Under the pieces are notes generated by a model. It worked only from the letters and a program-made list of their open reading frames with translations. It had not been told where the DNA came from and ran no database searches. The position numbers and the translations under genes were made by a program. Below, in pieces: positions 1 through 12,896 of a DNA stretch of 64,000 nucleotides. Origin of the DNA: Pyrenula massariospora (Eukaryota; Ascomycota; Eurotiomycetes; Pyrenulales; Pyrenulaceae); contig JAGFMI010000010.1 of assembly GCA_021030905.1 (NCBI GenBank), positions 992,001 to 1,056,000 of the forward strand, given 5' to 3'. The first letter of the stretch is position 1. Each line of letters begins with the position of its first letter.

Positions 1-246
1 ATCTTTCTTTTTAACAAGTTTTGAACCTTGGCTTTGAGCTTCTGTGTGTCTGAGATATTGATTTTCGTGCCATCGTTGAACCATTTGCGCGCTGAGAGAC
101 CTTCGAGCTCCTTTTATTTACTTGTACTGAAGTCATATGATGATGTCTATGAATTTCTCATCCTGGCCACAATGCTTCCGTTTCGGTTCTGAAAAGAATT
201 CCACTACTGCACCTCTATAATTTGCTCCTCTGCTCACATTATCTAG

Positions 247-1374
247 TGGATAATGGGTCTCGGAGCCCAGATGTGGGCCTGGCAACGTCAAACTTACGAC
301 TTCTGTCACACCGAGCCGAATGCAAGCAAATACACCTCTCTGGTCTTTGACAGTAAGCCTCCACATTCATTACCTCTCATAAATTACATTTGAAGCCCGT
401 GTTCATTGTACCCGAATCCTTAATTATCAACTCTCAAATTCCCCACCCCAATCCTGACTAACCTCCCCCCCCCAGACCGCGGCATGGGCGCCTCCTCCGT
501 CCCCCTAACCCGCTACAGCACCCACGAAATGGCCCTCGACCTCCTCGACCTCCTCACCTCCATCTCCTGGCTCCCCTCCGACCCCACCACCCCCTCCTCA
601 ACCACCCCGCGCACCCTCCACCTCCTCGGCGTCAGCATGGGCGGCATGATCGCCCAAGAACTCGCCCTCCTCATCCCCACGCACCTCACCTCCCTCTCCC
701 TCCTCTCCACCGCCGCCCGCCTCACCCGCCCCGCCCGCGTCTCCTACCTGGCCTACCACCGCCAGCGCCTCGGCCTCTTCGTGCCCAAGTCCCTCGACGC
801 CAGCCTCGCCGCCGCAAAGCTCAATCTCTTTTCGGCACGCTGGCTCGCCGCGCCGGACCAGGACCGCCGGGGGCCGGGGGCTGCCTCGGCGTTTCCCGGT
901 GCGCGGCCGGCGGAGGATGTGAGGGGGTTTGTTGGGGAGGAGGAGGAGAAGGGGGAGGGGGAGGGGGGGTATGAGACGAATGGGGATCGGTTTGCTGCGC
1001 AGGAGGTGTTTAAGCGGGTTGATCCGAGCGGGGGGTTTACGCGTACGGGGCTGATACTGCAGGGCTTGGGCGCGGGGTGGCATGCTAAGGATGACGGGCA
1101 GCTGAAGGAGATTGCGGAGAAGGTGGGGAGAGAGAGGATCGGGGTGTGGCATGGGACGGAAGATCGGATGATTGGGGTGGAGTGTGGGGAGACGCTGGCG
1201 AAGGGGTTGGGGTTGAAAGTGGCTGACGGGGATGGGGACGGTGGGGATGATGAGGTTGGAGTGTTTAGGAGGAAGGAGGGGTTTGGACATGTACTGATGG
1301 TGGAGGATAGGGCGAGGTTTGGAAGGGAGGTGGAGGGGCTGATTCTGAAGGGGGAGAGGTTGACGGGGAGGTAG
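247..1374 (+). CDS. alpha/beta-hydrolase fold protein, 5' end incomplete
   Basis: Two exons are visible, 247-352 and 476-1374, joined across a 123-nt GTAAGC...CAG intron; the join creates the family motif VFDNRGMGAS. The nucleophile elbow GVSMGGM follows in exon 2 at about 634-654. A candidate acid (GTEDRMIG) and candidate base (FGHVLMVED) complete a Ser-Asp-His triad. Exon 1 reads WIMGLGAQMWAWQ, the usual beta-strand and oxyanion loop near the N-terminus, but the preceding frame closes with TAG at 244-246. That TAG looks like a 3' splice site, so the start exon is probably further upstream or outside the window. About 334 codons are visible. The substrate cannot be inferred; esterase, lipase or epoxide-hydrolase-like roles are all possible. 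Codon use is strongly C-ending up to about 860, then G-ending. Confidence 0.85.
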
Positions 1375-2205
1375 GGTGAGGGAATTGGAGATGGAGCGGT
1401 GCGGGCTACCTAGCTACTCGGGTCTGAGATGGAGATAATGGGAAATGGAGTGAGGAAGTTTTAAGTAAAAAGGTATAGAAGGGGTGGTAGACACAGAGCG
1501 GAAAGAAAGATGGCGCGGCAGAGCAGTGAGAAAAGCTGACGCGGGCGTAGAATCTCGGGATATAGAATCGTCGCCACGCGAAATTCGACGTCTCCGGAGG
1601 CCTCTGATATCCAACTACTCTACAAAACGTATCTAATGATCCCGCACGTAGGATTGAGATTGTAGGCGCCGGAGAAAGACACCTTTCGTTGGTGAAAAAG
1701 TGATTCCTTGGGACATCATGGGAGCTTGTACTAAGTTTCATGAAGGGCGGCGGTGTGTATAAAGTCTAGAGCATAAAGTGCGGAGACAATACGTGGGAAG
1801 GATTCGAGAGGATTCAACGGGTCACACAATAATCCAAAAAGGCATGATTCGATAAAGTCATGATGATATTCAAGATGATTCCCCCATACGACGTAGCTAA
1901 AAAGGACTATCGCATGGCATCGTCAGGAAAATTTCCAATTCTGTGCATACTGTGCAATTTTCCGCTCAACGCAAGACCAACAGTTCAATCGCTTTAACCT
2001 CGCAGGCCCAAATTCCCATACACCAAACTACACAATTGGGGTAGATGGGAATTTAACTTGCTCATCGGTGCTTTGAATCTGTCGCCGCGGAGCCTGGAAT
2101 GATTTCTCCAAATGACAAAAGAAAACATTGGGGTAAGGGATCCAGAAAGGCAGAAAAGGGATCCCACATAGAAATACTCCACTGTGTCTATTGTTCAATG
2201 AGCTT
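1375..2205. other. intergenic, convergent 3' ends
   Basis: This stretch lies between the hydrolase stop and the stop of the minus-strand zinc-finger gene. It should hold two 3' UTRs and terminators. I see no coding sequence with family motifs; the open frames here are short and low-information. Confidence 0.5.
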
Positions 2206-3594
2206 TCACTCCTCCATCCTTCCAAAGACTCCTTCATCTTCGTCATCTGAGTGACGTGCGTGCCCAAAGCCACGGTCTTGTCCAGAAGTCCTCTCAAAGG
2301 ACTCGTGTGGTTTGATGTCTCTTTCATCAGAGAGTTGTTGTGTCATGGTAGCGGGATGCATGTTGAGAGGGTTGAAGATGGTTGGAGTAGCATCGATGCC
2401 AGACAGACGGTTGGCAGCCTGGTAGCGCTCAGGCAGCGGTGGAACAGGTGGGATATCTGGTGACATCTGAGATGGGCGGGTACGCGGCGTGCCGAAGTTG
2501 AGCAGCTCAGCAGCCGCTGCCAGCCCACTGTCATCCGTTCCAGCAGTAGGAGGACGAAAGTCGCCTCCGGAAAGTCGGTTCGGCGCAAGCCCTGGAGAAA
2601 GGGAAGGAATGCTTGCGCCAAATGAGGTAGAGGGTATCGAATGGTACGAACGAGAGTACGCCGTGCTTGACGTGCTGTAGCGCTTGGAGCTAGGGATGGA
2701 AAAGGCGCCGTCGCTCGTGGGAGGCGGAGTTGTCTCAGCGGAGCTCAGATCATCGTCACGGAGATCTGATATGCCAGAGAGACCAGGAGATGCAGATGAG
2801 CCTTCGCTTTCATGATGGGCCAGCTCTGGATCGGAGCCGTTGGCCTGAATATTCAAAAGCACGGACGCAGCTTCGAGAAGCTGGACTTGCTGGTGCTTCG
2901 AAATAAGCAGCTTTGAGGTAATGGCCCATGCAGGATCATGCTCCCACCTGAAACAGTCAGTACGCCTCCACAATGTTTGTACAAGAGCTATACATGTGTT
3001 TCGTCAAGCAGCTGCTATGCTTATACCCTTTCCCGCAGGTGTCACACCTCAACTCTCCGCTGACCCTTTTGCCTTCACCTCTAACGAGGTGAGCACCCTC
3101 GCTCGCACGGCGATTGCGCGGTTTTGGGGCAGATGTTCTCTCCGCTGGCATGTCGTCTGCAATAGCACCCTCTTCCTCCGAGCCAGTAAATCCCTTTCGA
3201 TCAGGGTCTGAAGGCCGAGGGAAGTAGGTGCCGTAAGCAGAGGCACTGGTCATGGACGTTGATTCCAGACCCTTCTTGGAACCAAGGCTCCTTCGATGAG
3301 ATGTTGTAGACAAGGAGGCCGCGTCTGGATTCTCTCCTAAGGCGGCGACTAGTGCTGCAGCAGCATTGCTAGCAGTACTAGACGCCGCACTTTTCCGGCG
3401 ATTGACGCGGTGATTTGGGTTCACCGCACCCAACGAGACCGAGTGGGAATGGCTTCTGGAGGCAGGCTGACGTGCAGGCACGCTGATCGAAGGTGGAGGA
3501 CGGAGGGCAGTAGGTGGTTCCTTTCACATGAGGTCGAGTCAATCAACGGTCACTGGCCTAAGAAGGAATTCCAACTCACCCTAGAAGATGCCAT
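2206..3594 (-). CDS. C2H2 zinc-finger protein, putative transcription factor
   Basis: Three exons give 427 aa: 3594-3580 (15 nt, MASSR), 3520-2994 and 2947-2206. The introns are 59 nt (GTGAGT...AAAG) and 47 nt (GTATAG...CAG). A single finger has C164, C167, H180 and H184 (C-x2-C-x12-H-x3-H), and the second intron splits it between KHM and WEH. The finger is followed by a conserved block reading TSKLLISKHQQVQLLEAASV, which I recognise from a family of fungal C2H2 proteins. The rest is Ser/Pro-rich and probably disordered. It likely acts in the nucleus; target genes are unknown. The start is chosen because the ATG lies just before a strong donor and the joined frame reads smoothly (EPPTALRPP). 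The upstream gene-free region is unusually long. Confidence 0.88.
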
Positions 3595-6500
3595 GGTCTC
3601 GGTCAGGGACCGAAACTCTCCGACCTCTCACCTCACAAGAATGGCTATCTTGCTTGAGGAAATATTTGTTGCTGCCAACCGGCCACGCGCCTTGGTCCGA
3701 TTCTGATGAGTCAATTGGAGCTCTGGAGGAAACGAAAGCTGGGGATGGGAAAGCGGTCTAATAGGGAATGATCGTCGCAGCGTGTCTTCACCGTCGGAGA
3801 GAAAATGGCTTTGTTCAAAGGAGAGCTCTCCCAGTAAACTGGCTGACTGCTGGACTGGGCTGCAGGATTCTGCGGGGTTCAAGAATCTCAGAGCCGTTGT
3901 CGTACACCCCCGTGTTTCGGGACCTGCTTCGAAGCGCCAGAAACTGCACCCGTTCTCGCCGTGAACCGTGCTGCCGGGTCTGTAAGCTTCCCCAGAACGA
4001 GAGGTCGGCGTGGTGGTGCTCGAGGGAAGGCGGAGTAGGACAACTGGAGGGAGAATGGGACGTGAATATTGAAACCAGAAGAAAGAGAGAGTGTTTGGGA
4101 TCAGGGCAGGAAAGAGGAGAAAGCTTAATGCGTACCTGGGGCTAGTCGCGGCCTGGTGGGTAGTATGGTGTGTGGGTGTGTTTGTGCAAGGTCAGGCAGA
4201 GGATATCGTCAAGAGCCTAGTGACTCTATTGAAGCAAAGAGGGGGGACACATTGAGACTTGGTCCTGAAGAGGCATGGGGGCTGCAGCATGAGGGAGATT
4301 TGGGAAAAGGCGGCCGGGGGAGGGAGGGTGTGCGCATAACAATTGTCCTGGAGGACGCCGGGAGCCTTTTTGACTGGCGGGGTGGCTATGCGGAATCTGA
4401 CCTCTGCTTTTGGGTTGCTGCCTCGTAAAGTGTGTGAATGGTGCGTGTCTTCTATCGAGAATGTGAAAGGTGGGCTCCAGTTACCAATACCAAAACGCCC
4501 GGAACGCGGTCGACAGGCCTTGTATGGCGCCGGACCAGTCAGGAGGGGAAAGAGAACGTGCTTGAAATTCACCGGGCTCTCCTTGCTCACCACCTGCACG
4601 AGGCTAGCCATCGGCCTCCATCCATGCTCCACCGAGCGTACGACCGCCCACATTGCCTCCAGGCACCGGATAGGTAGGGGCACTATCTACAATCAAGCTA
4701 GAGCCCCTCCGCTAATACTCTTGACACGGCGAACGCTGGGCCGTACGTTCTAGACAGAGAAGAATTGAAGCTCTTCGCTGATAACCACCGCGCCAGGTCT
4801 GCCAATCTGCTCGACACGACGGTCAGTGAGTTCGAGCGACTGTCGCTCACGAGCGTTTCCGGGAATCCGTGCCCTCGCCTCGTCCTATAAAAAGGCACAC
4901 ATCCTGTACGTACTGTACCTGCGATGTACCATCGGACTCGCTGCTGAGAAAATCCGCCGGTCTGGGGCGTGGACATCCCTGTGATTACGAATAATCCTCG
5001 GCCAGCGCCGCCTCAGGTACCGCTAAGATACCTTCTACCCGCGCCACGATCCATTCTCGCCAAAACAACCCCCAACCCAGCCGACGGGCGCTTGAGAAAC
5101 AGACAGGCACTTGGAAATTTTTTCGAGATAAAAAAACATTGGGCTGCCAAAGTTAAAATTCCACGGTCATGCAGTACGCGCAGGATGCTCTGGTACGCTC
5201 TTTGTCCGAAACTCGGTACATACGACTCCGTACAAACCGTCAGCGCAGCTAGTTCCACAGCCCTGGGGCCTAGTCCACATTTTCTACCCGGGCATGTGAT
5301 TCTGCAGCTCATCCATCGTCGATCGTCGTCTCCGCCGCAATTTTTGGCTGCCGTGCCGAAACTCCAGCAAGCCACGATCGAGCAATATTCTAGGCAAGAT
5401 CTCGCAGGCGCTCTTCATCTATACATTCAAGACCGCACGGGATAGCTCTTCTCGCTATTGATGACTGCAGTAGAGACCAGTCAATGGAGATCTCTCGTTG
5501 TTGCTGAGGCTGCAGTCCCGCCGTGTGGGCACTGGGATCAACACCGATGGCCATCGCATGGCCCGCGCTTATGGCGAATTGTTGCGGGTGATCATCCAAT
5601 GCCTACACTATCTGCTTCTATCCTGAACTGGCGCTGATTGACATGATTGACCCGCTGACAGCCGCATCTCTGTGGGCCTGGCCGATCTGTTTTGGGTGTA
5701 CAACATATTTTTTGTCCGCCAGAAAAGTTTTTTTTTTTTCGGCCAACACAAACTAAAAATTTTTTTTCGCACACTCTCTCCAGCTGATGCAGCGACTCAA
5801 GCGCACGAGACCCCTTGCAATGGATCGTGAGACCTTCCGTAGGTGGCTTGTCAGCTGGATGGGGCAGGTGATTGATTGACCCCGCTGCCGCAGCGCCTTC
5901 GCGGGTTCCGAGGGACGCCTGGGCCTGGAGAGGCTACGAAGCCAACACCTTACGAGGCCCAAATCGACCAAGTCTATGCCCCGGGCACGTCCACCCTCCA
6001 ATCTTTGGCTGCCCCCGTACCCTTCAATCATTTGACCCCCACAAATGGATCATGCTCCTCACATCTTGGAGGACGCGCGACCTCTGTTACAGGCTTAGGA
6101 AGGGTTGCCTTTTCTCTGCCAACCGCCGCTTGAAATGCTTGCCGCTGCCGCTAACCACTGAGATTGTCGTCTCACGACTGGTCCAATAAAGGTTCTCCAT
6201 CGCCTGGCCCCAGGTTTTGAACCATGCTTGTCGCCTCAGACCCCTCTTTCAGCGTCTTTTACCTTCCTTCGCGCTAAATTTTTGTTCGATTTGTGATCAG
6301 GCATGTACTTTTTGTAGAGTCAACGGCAAAATTATAACATCATGCCTAGAAGATAGAACATATCTAGTCCTACTGTTGATGTGTTAGCGGTAGGGAATGT
6401 TTTGACGCCAAGGCCCAGATATAGAAGTTCAGTGATACCAGCTGCAGGAGAGCCACAAAAGCTAGGTACTCTTCCCGTGACCCCAGATGAAAGGAGAAAC

Positions 6501-9500
6501 AATTTCTCCTGAATGATTTGAATGAATTTCGCCCGAAATCCGTACAAGTGGTGGATTGTTGACCGTCTCCTTGAGTTTGTGATGGGCTTTAGTGTTCAGC
6601 TTGCTCCAGGCACAGATCGCTGCGAATACTAAGGCAGCATCTCTCGTCTGCTGCATCTAGTTCAAGGAGTCAACGAGCTTCGTTACCTTGTGCTTGAATT
6701 GGTGCAAACACATCCACGTTGTCTCTTGTACTCTAGATACCTTTTTCATGTTATCTAAGGTCCCGATGTGATGTCTTTGAGATTTTGTCCGCTTCACTCT
6801 GTTGATGGACCCTTCTTCTCCTTAGCAATTAGTGCCTTAGAAGTGGCACTACTGGGCTTTTTTCCGTCTCAACAATTCTCTTTGGAAGTACATGATTTAA
6901 TCTGAGGTCTCCTCGGTATCGTCAGGGTAGCTCTCTCAAGCGATAAAGAGAGAACGCAAATTAGGCAGGTGCAGGTTTCACAACGTTATTGACTGCACGA
7001 TCACCTTGCATTGCCTACGATATCTGCACGTGAAAATGTGGCGATATCCATGCCCTTGAAGTACGACAAATGCATAGAAGAATTACGCAAGACCTTTTCG
7101 GCAGGTGGCTACTGTTTTGTATACTTTTCTTATCTTACACTATAGTAGTGTATTGCTACTATTCACTTATCCAATGTCCCCTCGCCGTTCTGATGCCTGT
7201 CGTGTAATCTAATATCTCCTTTCACACTCAACGCAACGATGCAGGTCTTCTGCTAGATGTCAGCCACACACACACAAGATAAGAAGACTCTAGTACAGGA
7301 TCTCTCTGCAAAAAGCGTGGCGCTAGCGGGCCGTCAGCTCACTGCAAACACCAGGCGTGTTCGAAGAACCTCCCTCCAACTCCTACCTGACAGGTTCTTA
7401 CCACCCCCACTCGACCACTCCCCTCTCGATCAGCCTTGCAATCATACTCAAGTTCTACCCCCGACAATTGTCTATAACAGCCGTCCAGTTGGCCGCCCGC
7501 GGAAAAATTCCCCGGCGCAATGCACCGAACAAACGCAACACCGTCACCATCGAGAGCCGCCAGCTGACATGAACCCCGACAGGAGTCCGAAGCGGATATA
7601 TCAGACCCGTCCACGAACTCACGTCGCACATCGATTGTGTTTCTGCGTACTTGGAGACTATGCGAGGAAGCACGCATTTATGCAGGTCACAAATTCAGTT
7701 CAATAGGCATCTCTAGGAAGAGTCACCACATAAGGATTAGACTTTGGACTCCATCAGCCACGGAATTGGTATAGCAACACCCAACCTAGCTAGTAATACC
7801 CACCGGTCAGGACAAACACTATTCTGTTTCGGGAGCACGTAAGGCAGGTAATATTTTTTTTCAAAGCAAGGTTTTTAACTCTCCCTCGCTTTTGTTTTTA
7901 AGAACCTGGAGATTTATCAGAGAATGTGATAACGCAACGGCAACTTTCTAAGTTAGAATACCGGATACGTTAAGACAGTAATTAACAACACATTCTCGCT
8001 GGGTTTTTAAAATCCATCGCCATCAAAGGAGCCCATTATGAATTTTCTATGATAAGTATACCTTGATCGTCAATTTTTAGATAACTATGCCACAGCTGGG
8101 AGGAAAAGCGGTCGTGGGAGCACGAAGGCTGTACAGGAAAAATCTCAACCAAATAGCCTCGGATCATCCCCCCCTTCAAGATTGCAGCAGCCCTTCCCAA
8201 CAACCTCAATCCTCGTCGCCCACCACAACCGCCTCTAAACCACCGACCCAGCAAGCCTTCCATCTTCACCAAATCCCTCTCCTCCCCACGCTGTCACATT
8301 CTGCTCAGCGGGTGGGACACATCTGCAGCAAGCCTCACCCCATACCCATTGGCGTAACGCCCCCTGCTTCGGCATTTTGATATGTGACACTCTCACTGGT
8401 TATAGGCGACTGCCTAAGCTGGCTTCCTTGTATATGTAGCAGGGCAAAGTCTGCGGTTCAGAACACATTCTTTCGCACCGGGCTTTTAAAAATAAAGAGA
8501 AAGAGGAGATAATGCGATTCCACGCGGTACGAGGCATCGCGGGTTTGGTGGTGACAAGCAATGCTTCGATGTTTGTCTCCATTCTTCAAGTGCTGGCGGG
8601 CATGTCCTTTCAGCTCATTCGATTCGAGAGCTATGCTAGTGGCCGTATCTCGTGGAGACTCGTTCTTAACGTCCCGACCGAACCGAAGCTGGATTGGGGC
8701 ATTGATACTCGTCTCTGTTACAGAGCTTGGATGCTTTTTCGCTCGTACTTATAGGTCCGATGAGGTTCTGGTGGTACGAAGACTCTCCCATCGAGGAAAG
8801 ACAGGCTACGGAATCTGGCGGGGTCTTGAGTGATATAGAAAGGTAGGTAACCCGGCTTCAGCTACACAAGAAAGAGTTCACTGAATATTTTTTTGTTCGT
8901 GCTGTGAGGGATTTGAAAGGGGTGGAATACTACTGCTTTAGTAGATAACCCGCTTGAGAGGGAAGGTAAAGATTAAGAGTCGACGACGTTAGTAGGAGAT
9001 GGATGCTAAGGATTTCAACTATGGATGGAGATAAAGGTGAGAGTCATAGGACCGTACAGGAGATATGGCAAACAATACATCACCCGTAAAGCCGTATATA
9101 GATCTATCGCCCAATATACCAATAGCTCGCAAAAGCGTGCCTACGGAGAAATCAAAATCAAGTAGCGCAAACCGTAGCCGATCTAATCCTCAACACCAGT
9201 AAGCGCCTGCCTATTAATTGGATCAGCCACAACTTCTGCTCCCCAGCCTTGAGCGTAGAGCCCATGTTCTTCTAATTCTGATTGTATATTTAATTGAAAA
9301 TAAATTTTACCGTGGTATAAGCACTCGATCTGAAGCCAACAAACTTGAAGCCGAGCCCACCGCGCACCCCCACTCATTAAACCAACACGAACCAGCAAGC
9401 ACGTGTCACGTAGCACATACTTCGCTACATGCTATATATGCAGGTACGCGGGCGCTTGGCTGGTTCGGGGACATGATGGATATTGGATCGGGGGATGGCT

Positions 9501-10340
9501 GGGGAAAAGGAGGTGGGGGTTTGGTGGACGGAAAAGGGGAAAGGGGAAAGGGGTGGTGGTGCTGTGGGTGGAGGCGGAGGATCGGTAATCTCGGGAGGGC
9601 GGAATGTTCCATCGGGTTATACAATGCGCTGGAGAGCGTTATGGCCTTTTTTGTAGGGATATGGGGTTGTGTGTGTGTGTGTGTGTACGCACGCACGCAC
9701 CGGTAACACGGAGAAAAGGAGGCGAGAAAAATGGAAGGGTATAGTGAATTCGTGGTCCGCAAAAACAGACGAACGGATCATATCCGTAGACAGTAAGCCG
9801 GTGGAGTATCGTAACACAACGTTGATACAGATATGCAAGATCCAATCCACTTCGCCATATCAGGCCCTTGGTATATCCCAATCAAACGCCATTATGTCAA
9901 CCCCTTATAGATAAAAATATGGTGGGGAGTGCCCGTATTGACAAAGGGAAAATGTATGAACAGGACTGTGTCGAAATTTGAAGGAGAAAAAAGATGCTGT
10001 AACAAGGGTATATCAAAGAGAGATGAAGAAGGGTATATGTAGCTCGCTTGCTCGCTTGTTCAAAAGAAAAATGTGCCTTGCGCCTCCGGTGAGAAACGCC
10101 CATTCCGTCTCGTTCATTATCTTTTTTCGCACTGGGTATCGTAGCCCATAACCGTTGCCGATGTCGGATGATGGCGGTCGTCAATCTCGCAATGCGGGTT
10201 GCATGCGGGTTTGTAATAACAGCTGCGCAGACTTCTATCTCTGGTCAGTCCACTGATCCGTCTCGACGACAATTTTGACTGGAGAACGGAAAAGAGACCA
10301 GACAGATACATACCCGGCACCGTTCCGAGCTAGGAAACTT
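3595..10340. other. 6.7-kb gene-free region upstream of the C2H2 gene
   Basis: No open frame here shows a recognisable domain, plausible splice structure or consistent codon bias. The longest, 4969-5445 plus and 7257-7706 plus, look like chance frames. Visible landmarks are a TATAAAAAG box on the plus strand near 4885, poly-T runs near 5715-5770, and a (GT)n plus ACGC microsatellite near 9668-9700. The proximal part probably includes the 5' UTR and promoter of the zinc-finger gene. A non-coding transcript cannot be excluded. Confidence 0.45.
9668..9700. repeat. GT / ACGC microsatellite
   Basis: A run of about ten GT dinucleotides is followed directly by ACGC tetramers. It lies inside the gene-free region, so it is useful only as a polymorphic marker. 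Confidence 0.85.
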
Positions 10341-11015
10341 CTAACTGAACACCAAAGCCCCGAGATTTCTCAAACTCACTTTCCTCCGAGTTTTCGTCAC
10401 TAACTCGCCTCCCTCGTCGGAAGAGCTGACATTGTACTCACGCTTGCGCTGCAACTTCCGCCCTCCCCCTCCCCCTTCTTTCGTCGACGAAGTGGACAGC
10501 GTCCGCCGTAACTTCCTCGTCGGCGACCGCACAATCACCGGCAGCGACTCCAGTCTGTCCGAATCGTCTTCGCTGGGTCTCGTGCTGCAGCTCACAAGCG
10601 AGGGTGGGGTGTTGGAGTCGGTCGAGGCGGTGGGCATGTGGCGGGCTCGGAATGGAGGGGTGAGCTCTGGTGTAGGGAGCGAGGAGACGTCGAATCTGCG
10701 CGGGGAGGGTGGGATGTCGATCATCTTGGGGGAGCCGGCGCGGACAAAGGTTAGGGTCTTTGCGGATTCGATGCTTAGGGAGGGGATCTGAGGTGGCGGG
10801 AGGGACGCAGAGCTGTTGTAGCGGGAGAGGGGGACTCTGCAGGGGGAGCGAGGAGGAGTAGGTGGGCGGTCGATGGGGTCCTCCATGAAGGGATTGTTGT
10901 CGACGTCGTCGTAGGTAGAAGGGAAGGGGAAGTGAGGGGAAGACGGCATCGAAATAGAGTGGGATGTCGTTATATTGCGGTGGGAGAGGATGGGTTGGAG
11001 GTATTTCGGAGCCAT
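10341..11015 (-). CDS. Ser/Pro-rich protein of unknown function
   Basis: I do not recognise this gene. The frame starts at an ATG in good context (TTCATGGCT) and encodes 224 aa. It is rich in Ser, Pro and Thr, with repeated proline-directed sites such as RPPTPPRSP and PTPELTPP. Near the C-terminus a basic stretch (SPTRKLRRTLSTSSTKEG, then KLQRKRE) looks like a nuclear-localisation or phosphorylation segment. Another in-frame start lies upstream, but the codon bias begins near 11015. A GTGAGT in the last 60 nt could be a donor, so the exact C-terminus is uncertain. The coding strand is C-rich in the 5' part and G-rich towards the 3' end, like neighbouring real genes, which supports a genuine gene. 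Likely disordered; no function assigned. Confidence 0.55.
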   Translation of the reverse strand: MAPKYLQPILSHRNITTSHSISMPSSPHFPFPSTYDDVDNNPFMEDPIDRPPTPPRSPCRVPLSRYNSSASLPPPQIPSLSIESAKTLTFVRAGSPKMIDIPPSPRRFDVSSLPTPELTPPFRARHMPTASTDSNTPPSLVSCSTRPSEDDSDRLESLPVIVRSPTRKLRRTLSTSSTKEGGGGGRKLQRKREYNVSSSDEGGELVTKTRRKVSLRNLGALVFS

Positions 11016-12896
11016 GAAGAAGGATTTGGATGTGACGATGAGGTGCGTGAGGATGGATTTCTCAGCGCATCTCGGCGAGCGGAGAGGATTGCAGTTGTAC
11101 AACGATCAGCAGGTCAATTGGATGAGAAGGCGTCGGCGGACAGAAAGCAGGTCACGACGGAGAAGAAGTACAACAACTTGTCCTGGGCCAAGGTGACGGA
11201 TCCGGTCCCAATATGTGCGTATCCTGTGGCAATGCGAGAGCCTTTTCAGCCCCCGAGTGGCATGGCCTACCTGGGTCAAGCATTGGGGCTGAGCAGCATT
11301 GACTGCTGCTTATGACAGTGGACAATGCCCGTCGGACTCAGCTTTGCGAAATGAGCCGAACATTTAGTGTTTTTCGCAGCTTGATCGCGGAGTGGTGCCA
11401 GGCTGCTGGACCATGAGCCACGATGTCGTGGTTGGTTCGAGGGTTTGAAGAAGTTTCCGAGGCGTTCGCCTACTGCAGTTTCAGCGGAGGCGGTTGACGC
11501 ACGGTTCACTGAATGCTTCCAAAAACGGGTCCCGCCCTAGACGCTTTCGGAAAGGCTCAGGATGGAACGGCAAACGCTTCGAGGGTCCAAGATGTTGGAC
11601 TGCATCGATCCCTTTCCCGCACATATTCTAGGCGCAGCGCATTCGCAGCAAACGATAGTCCAAGTCAAAGAAAGATCTAACTCTTCACAATTCAATTTTA
11701 ATATACTGCGGTTTTCAGTGAGGATCCAAATTCGGCGCGAAGTAGGAGACAAGGCCTGCTACTCTTTTAGGCAAGTACCTTAGCTTCATGACTTTGTCCG
11801 TAGTCAGCACCCCAGTGTGAGCTTATCCCCGTCATGCTTGACACAATGGGGGCAACGATTTTCGTGAGACATGCATGCGTCTATCGTATTCGTTTCAACG
11901 TGAAATTGCAGAGCCGTATATCAATCTATTGTCTACCATCATATCACAACCAAGGACAACGGTTGCGAAGCTCTTACCGAGCAGCTGCAACTTGTGGCCT
12001 GTCTCAAGATAGATTTCTAACAGAAATCGATTTCAGCCAAGATGAGACATTTCTAAATCGGCATTCACGCCACATGGGGGAGCTTCGTGGATACGGCATG
12101 CGTCGCGTAGATTTGGCCGCGCAATCCGTTGTCTAGATCATAAACCGTTTTGACTTTTGTGGGAAGCAACAATAGGGCGCATCCGCCTCTAATCCGTTCT
12201 CCGCTCCCATGGGTGCAGGCAAGGAGACTTTCGCCAAGTGCGAAACGTTGGGTATGGCTGAAGCTTCTACTAGTGTTCCTGCGCGCAGTTGGTACGGTTC
12301 GAGCGGCAAGAAACTTTCCTAGATATATTGGTTGACATGTGTTCAGCAATAATTACAGCTGAAGAATAATTGTAGGCAATATTGGTAAGCACATGGCCTG
12401 GGCATCCCCACAGAACAGGAGAAGTATATTGAGAATGAGAAGGTGTTGTGCCTTATTTACCTTATTTATCCCCTTTGTTCCTTCAATGCTTTTGTTATGC
12501 TGGGAGCCGCCACTCGCGTCTGTCCCTTTTCTTTTTTCATCCTGCTAATACTGGTTGAACATCTATAGCAAGCCTCTCCCCGCTGCCATAATATAGCTCA
12601 TCTCACCTCTACGGTGCTTCCTTGTCCATCCAGGCTTGTTAAATGCCATCCTAGGGGGGGCTCTAAGGTATTTGCAAATTCTCAATGTCCAGGATCCTAG
12701 CTAGCACATTAGTTCTCGAGCAATCTGGTGACATGACGAGTATTGCCGTTTGCCATGATATTCTGCAGGCACATGTTGCTCGATATGCTGAAGTAGAGCG
12801 AGAGTTAACGAATTATTGATTAAAATCGCTAGCAAACTTGACAGGCTGGATCAGGAACAGGCCGGAAGACCTCCTTCTTTCTTCCCCATCATCTCT
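11016..12896. other. intergenic 1.9 kb
   Basis: This holds the promoter side of the Ser/Pro-rich gene and the 3' side of the Rad51-like gene, both minus strand. I see no supported gene. Open frames at 11276-12349 are short, on mixed strands, and lack domains. Confidence 0.45.

Noticed and set aside
598-1290. 230-codon minus-strand open frame
   Set aside because: Antisense shadow of the hydrolase, made by its strong C-to-G codon skew; composition is Pro/Arg/Leu-rich without motifs.
7257-7706. 149-codon open frame with GRPRK (AT-hook-like)
   Set aside because: One chance match, no second hook, no coding bias, and isolated in gene-free DNA.
9218-9706. 162-codon plus-strand frame
   Set aside because: Runs through a GT microsatellite and a G-rich low-complexity patch; no protein features.
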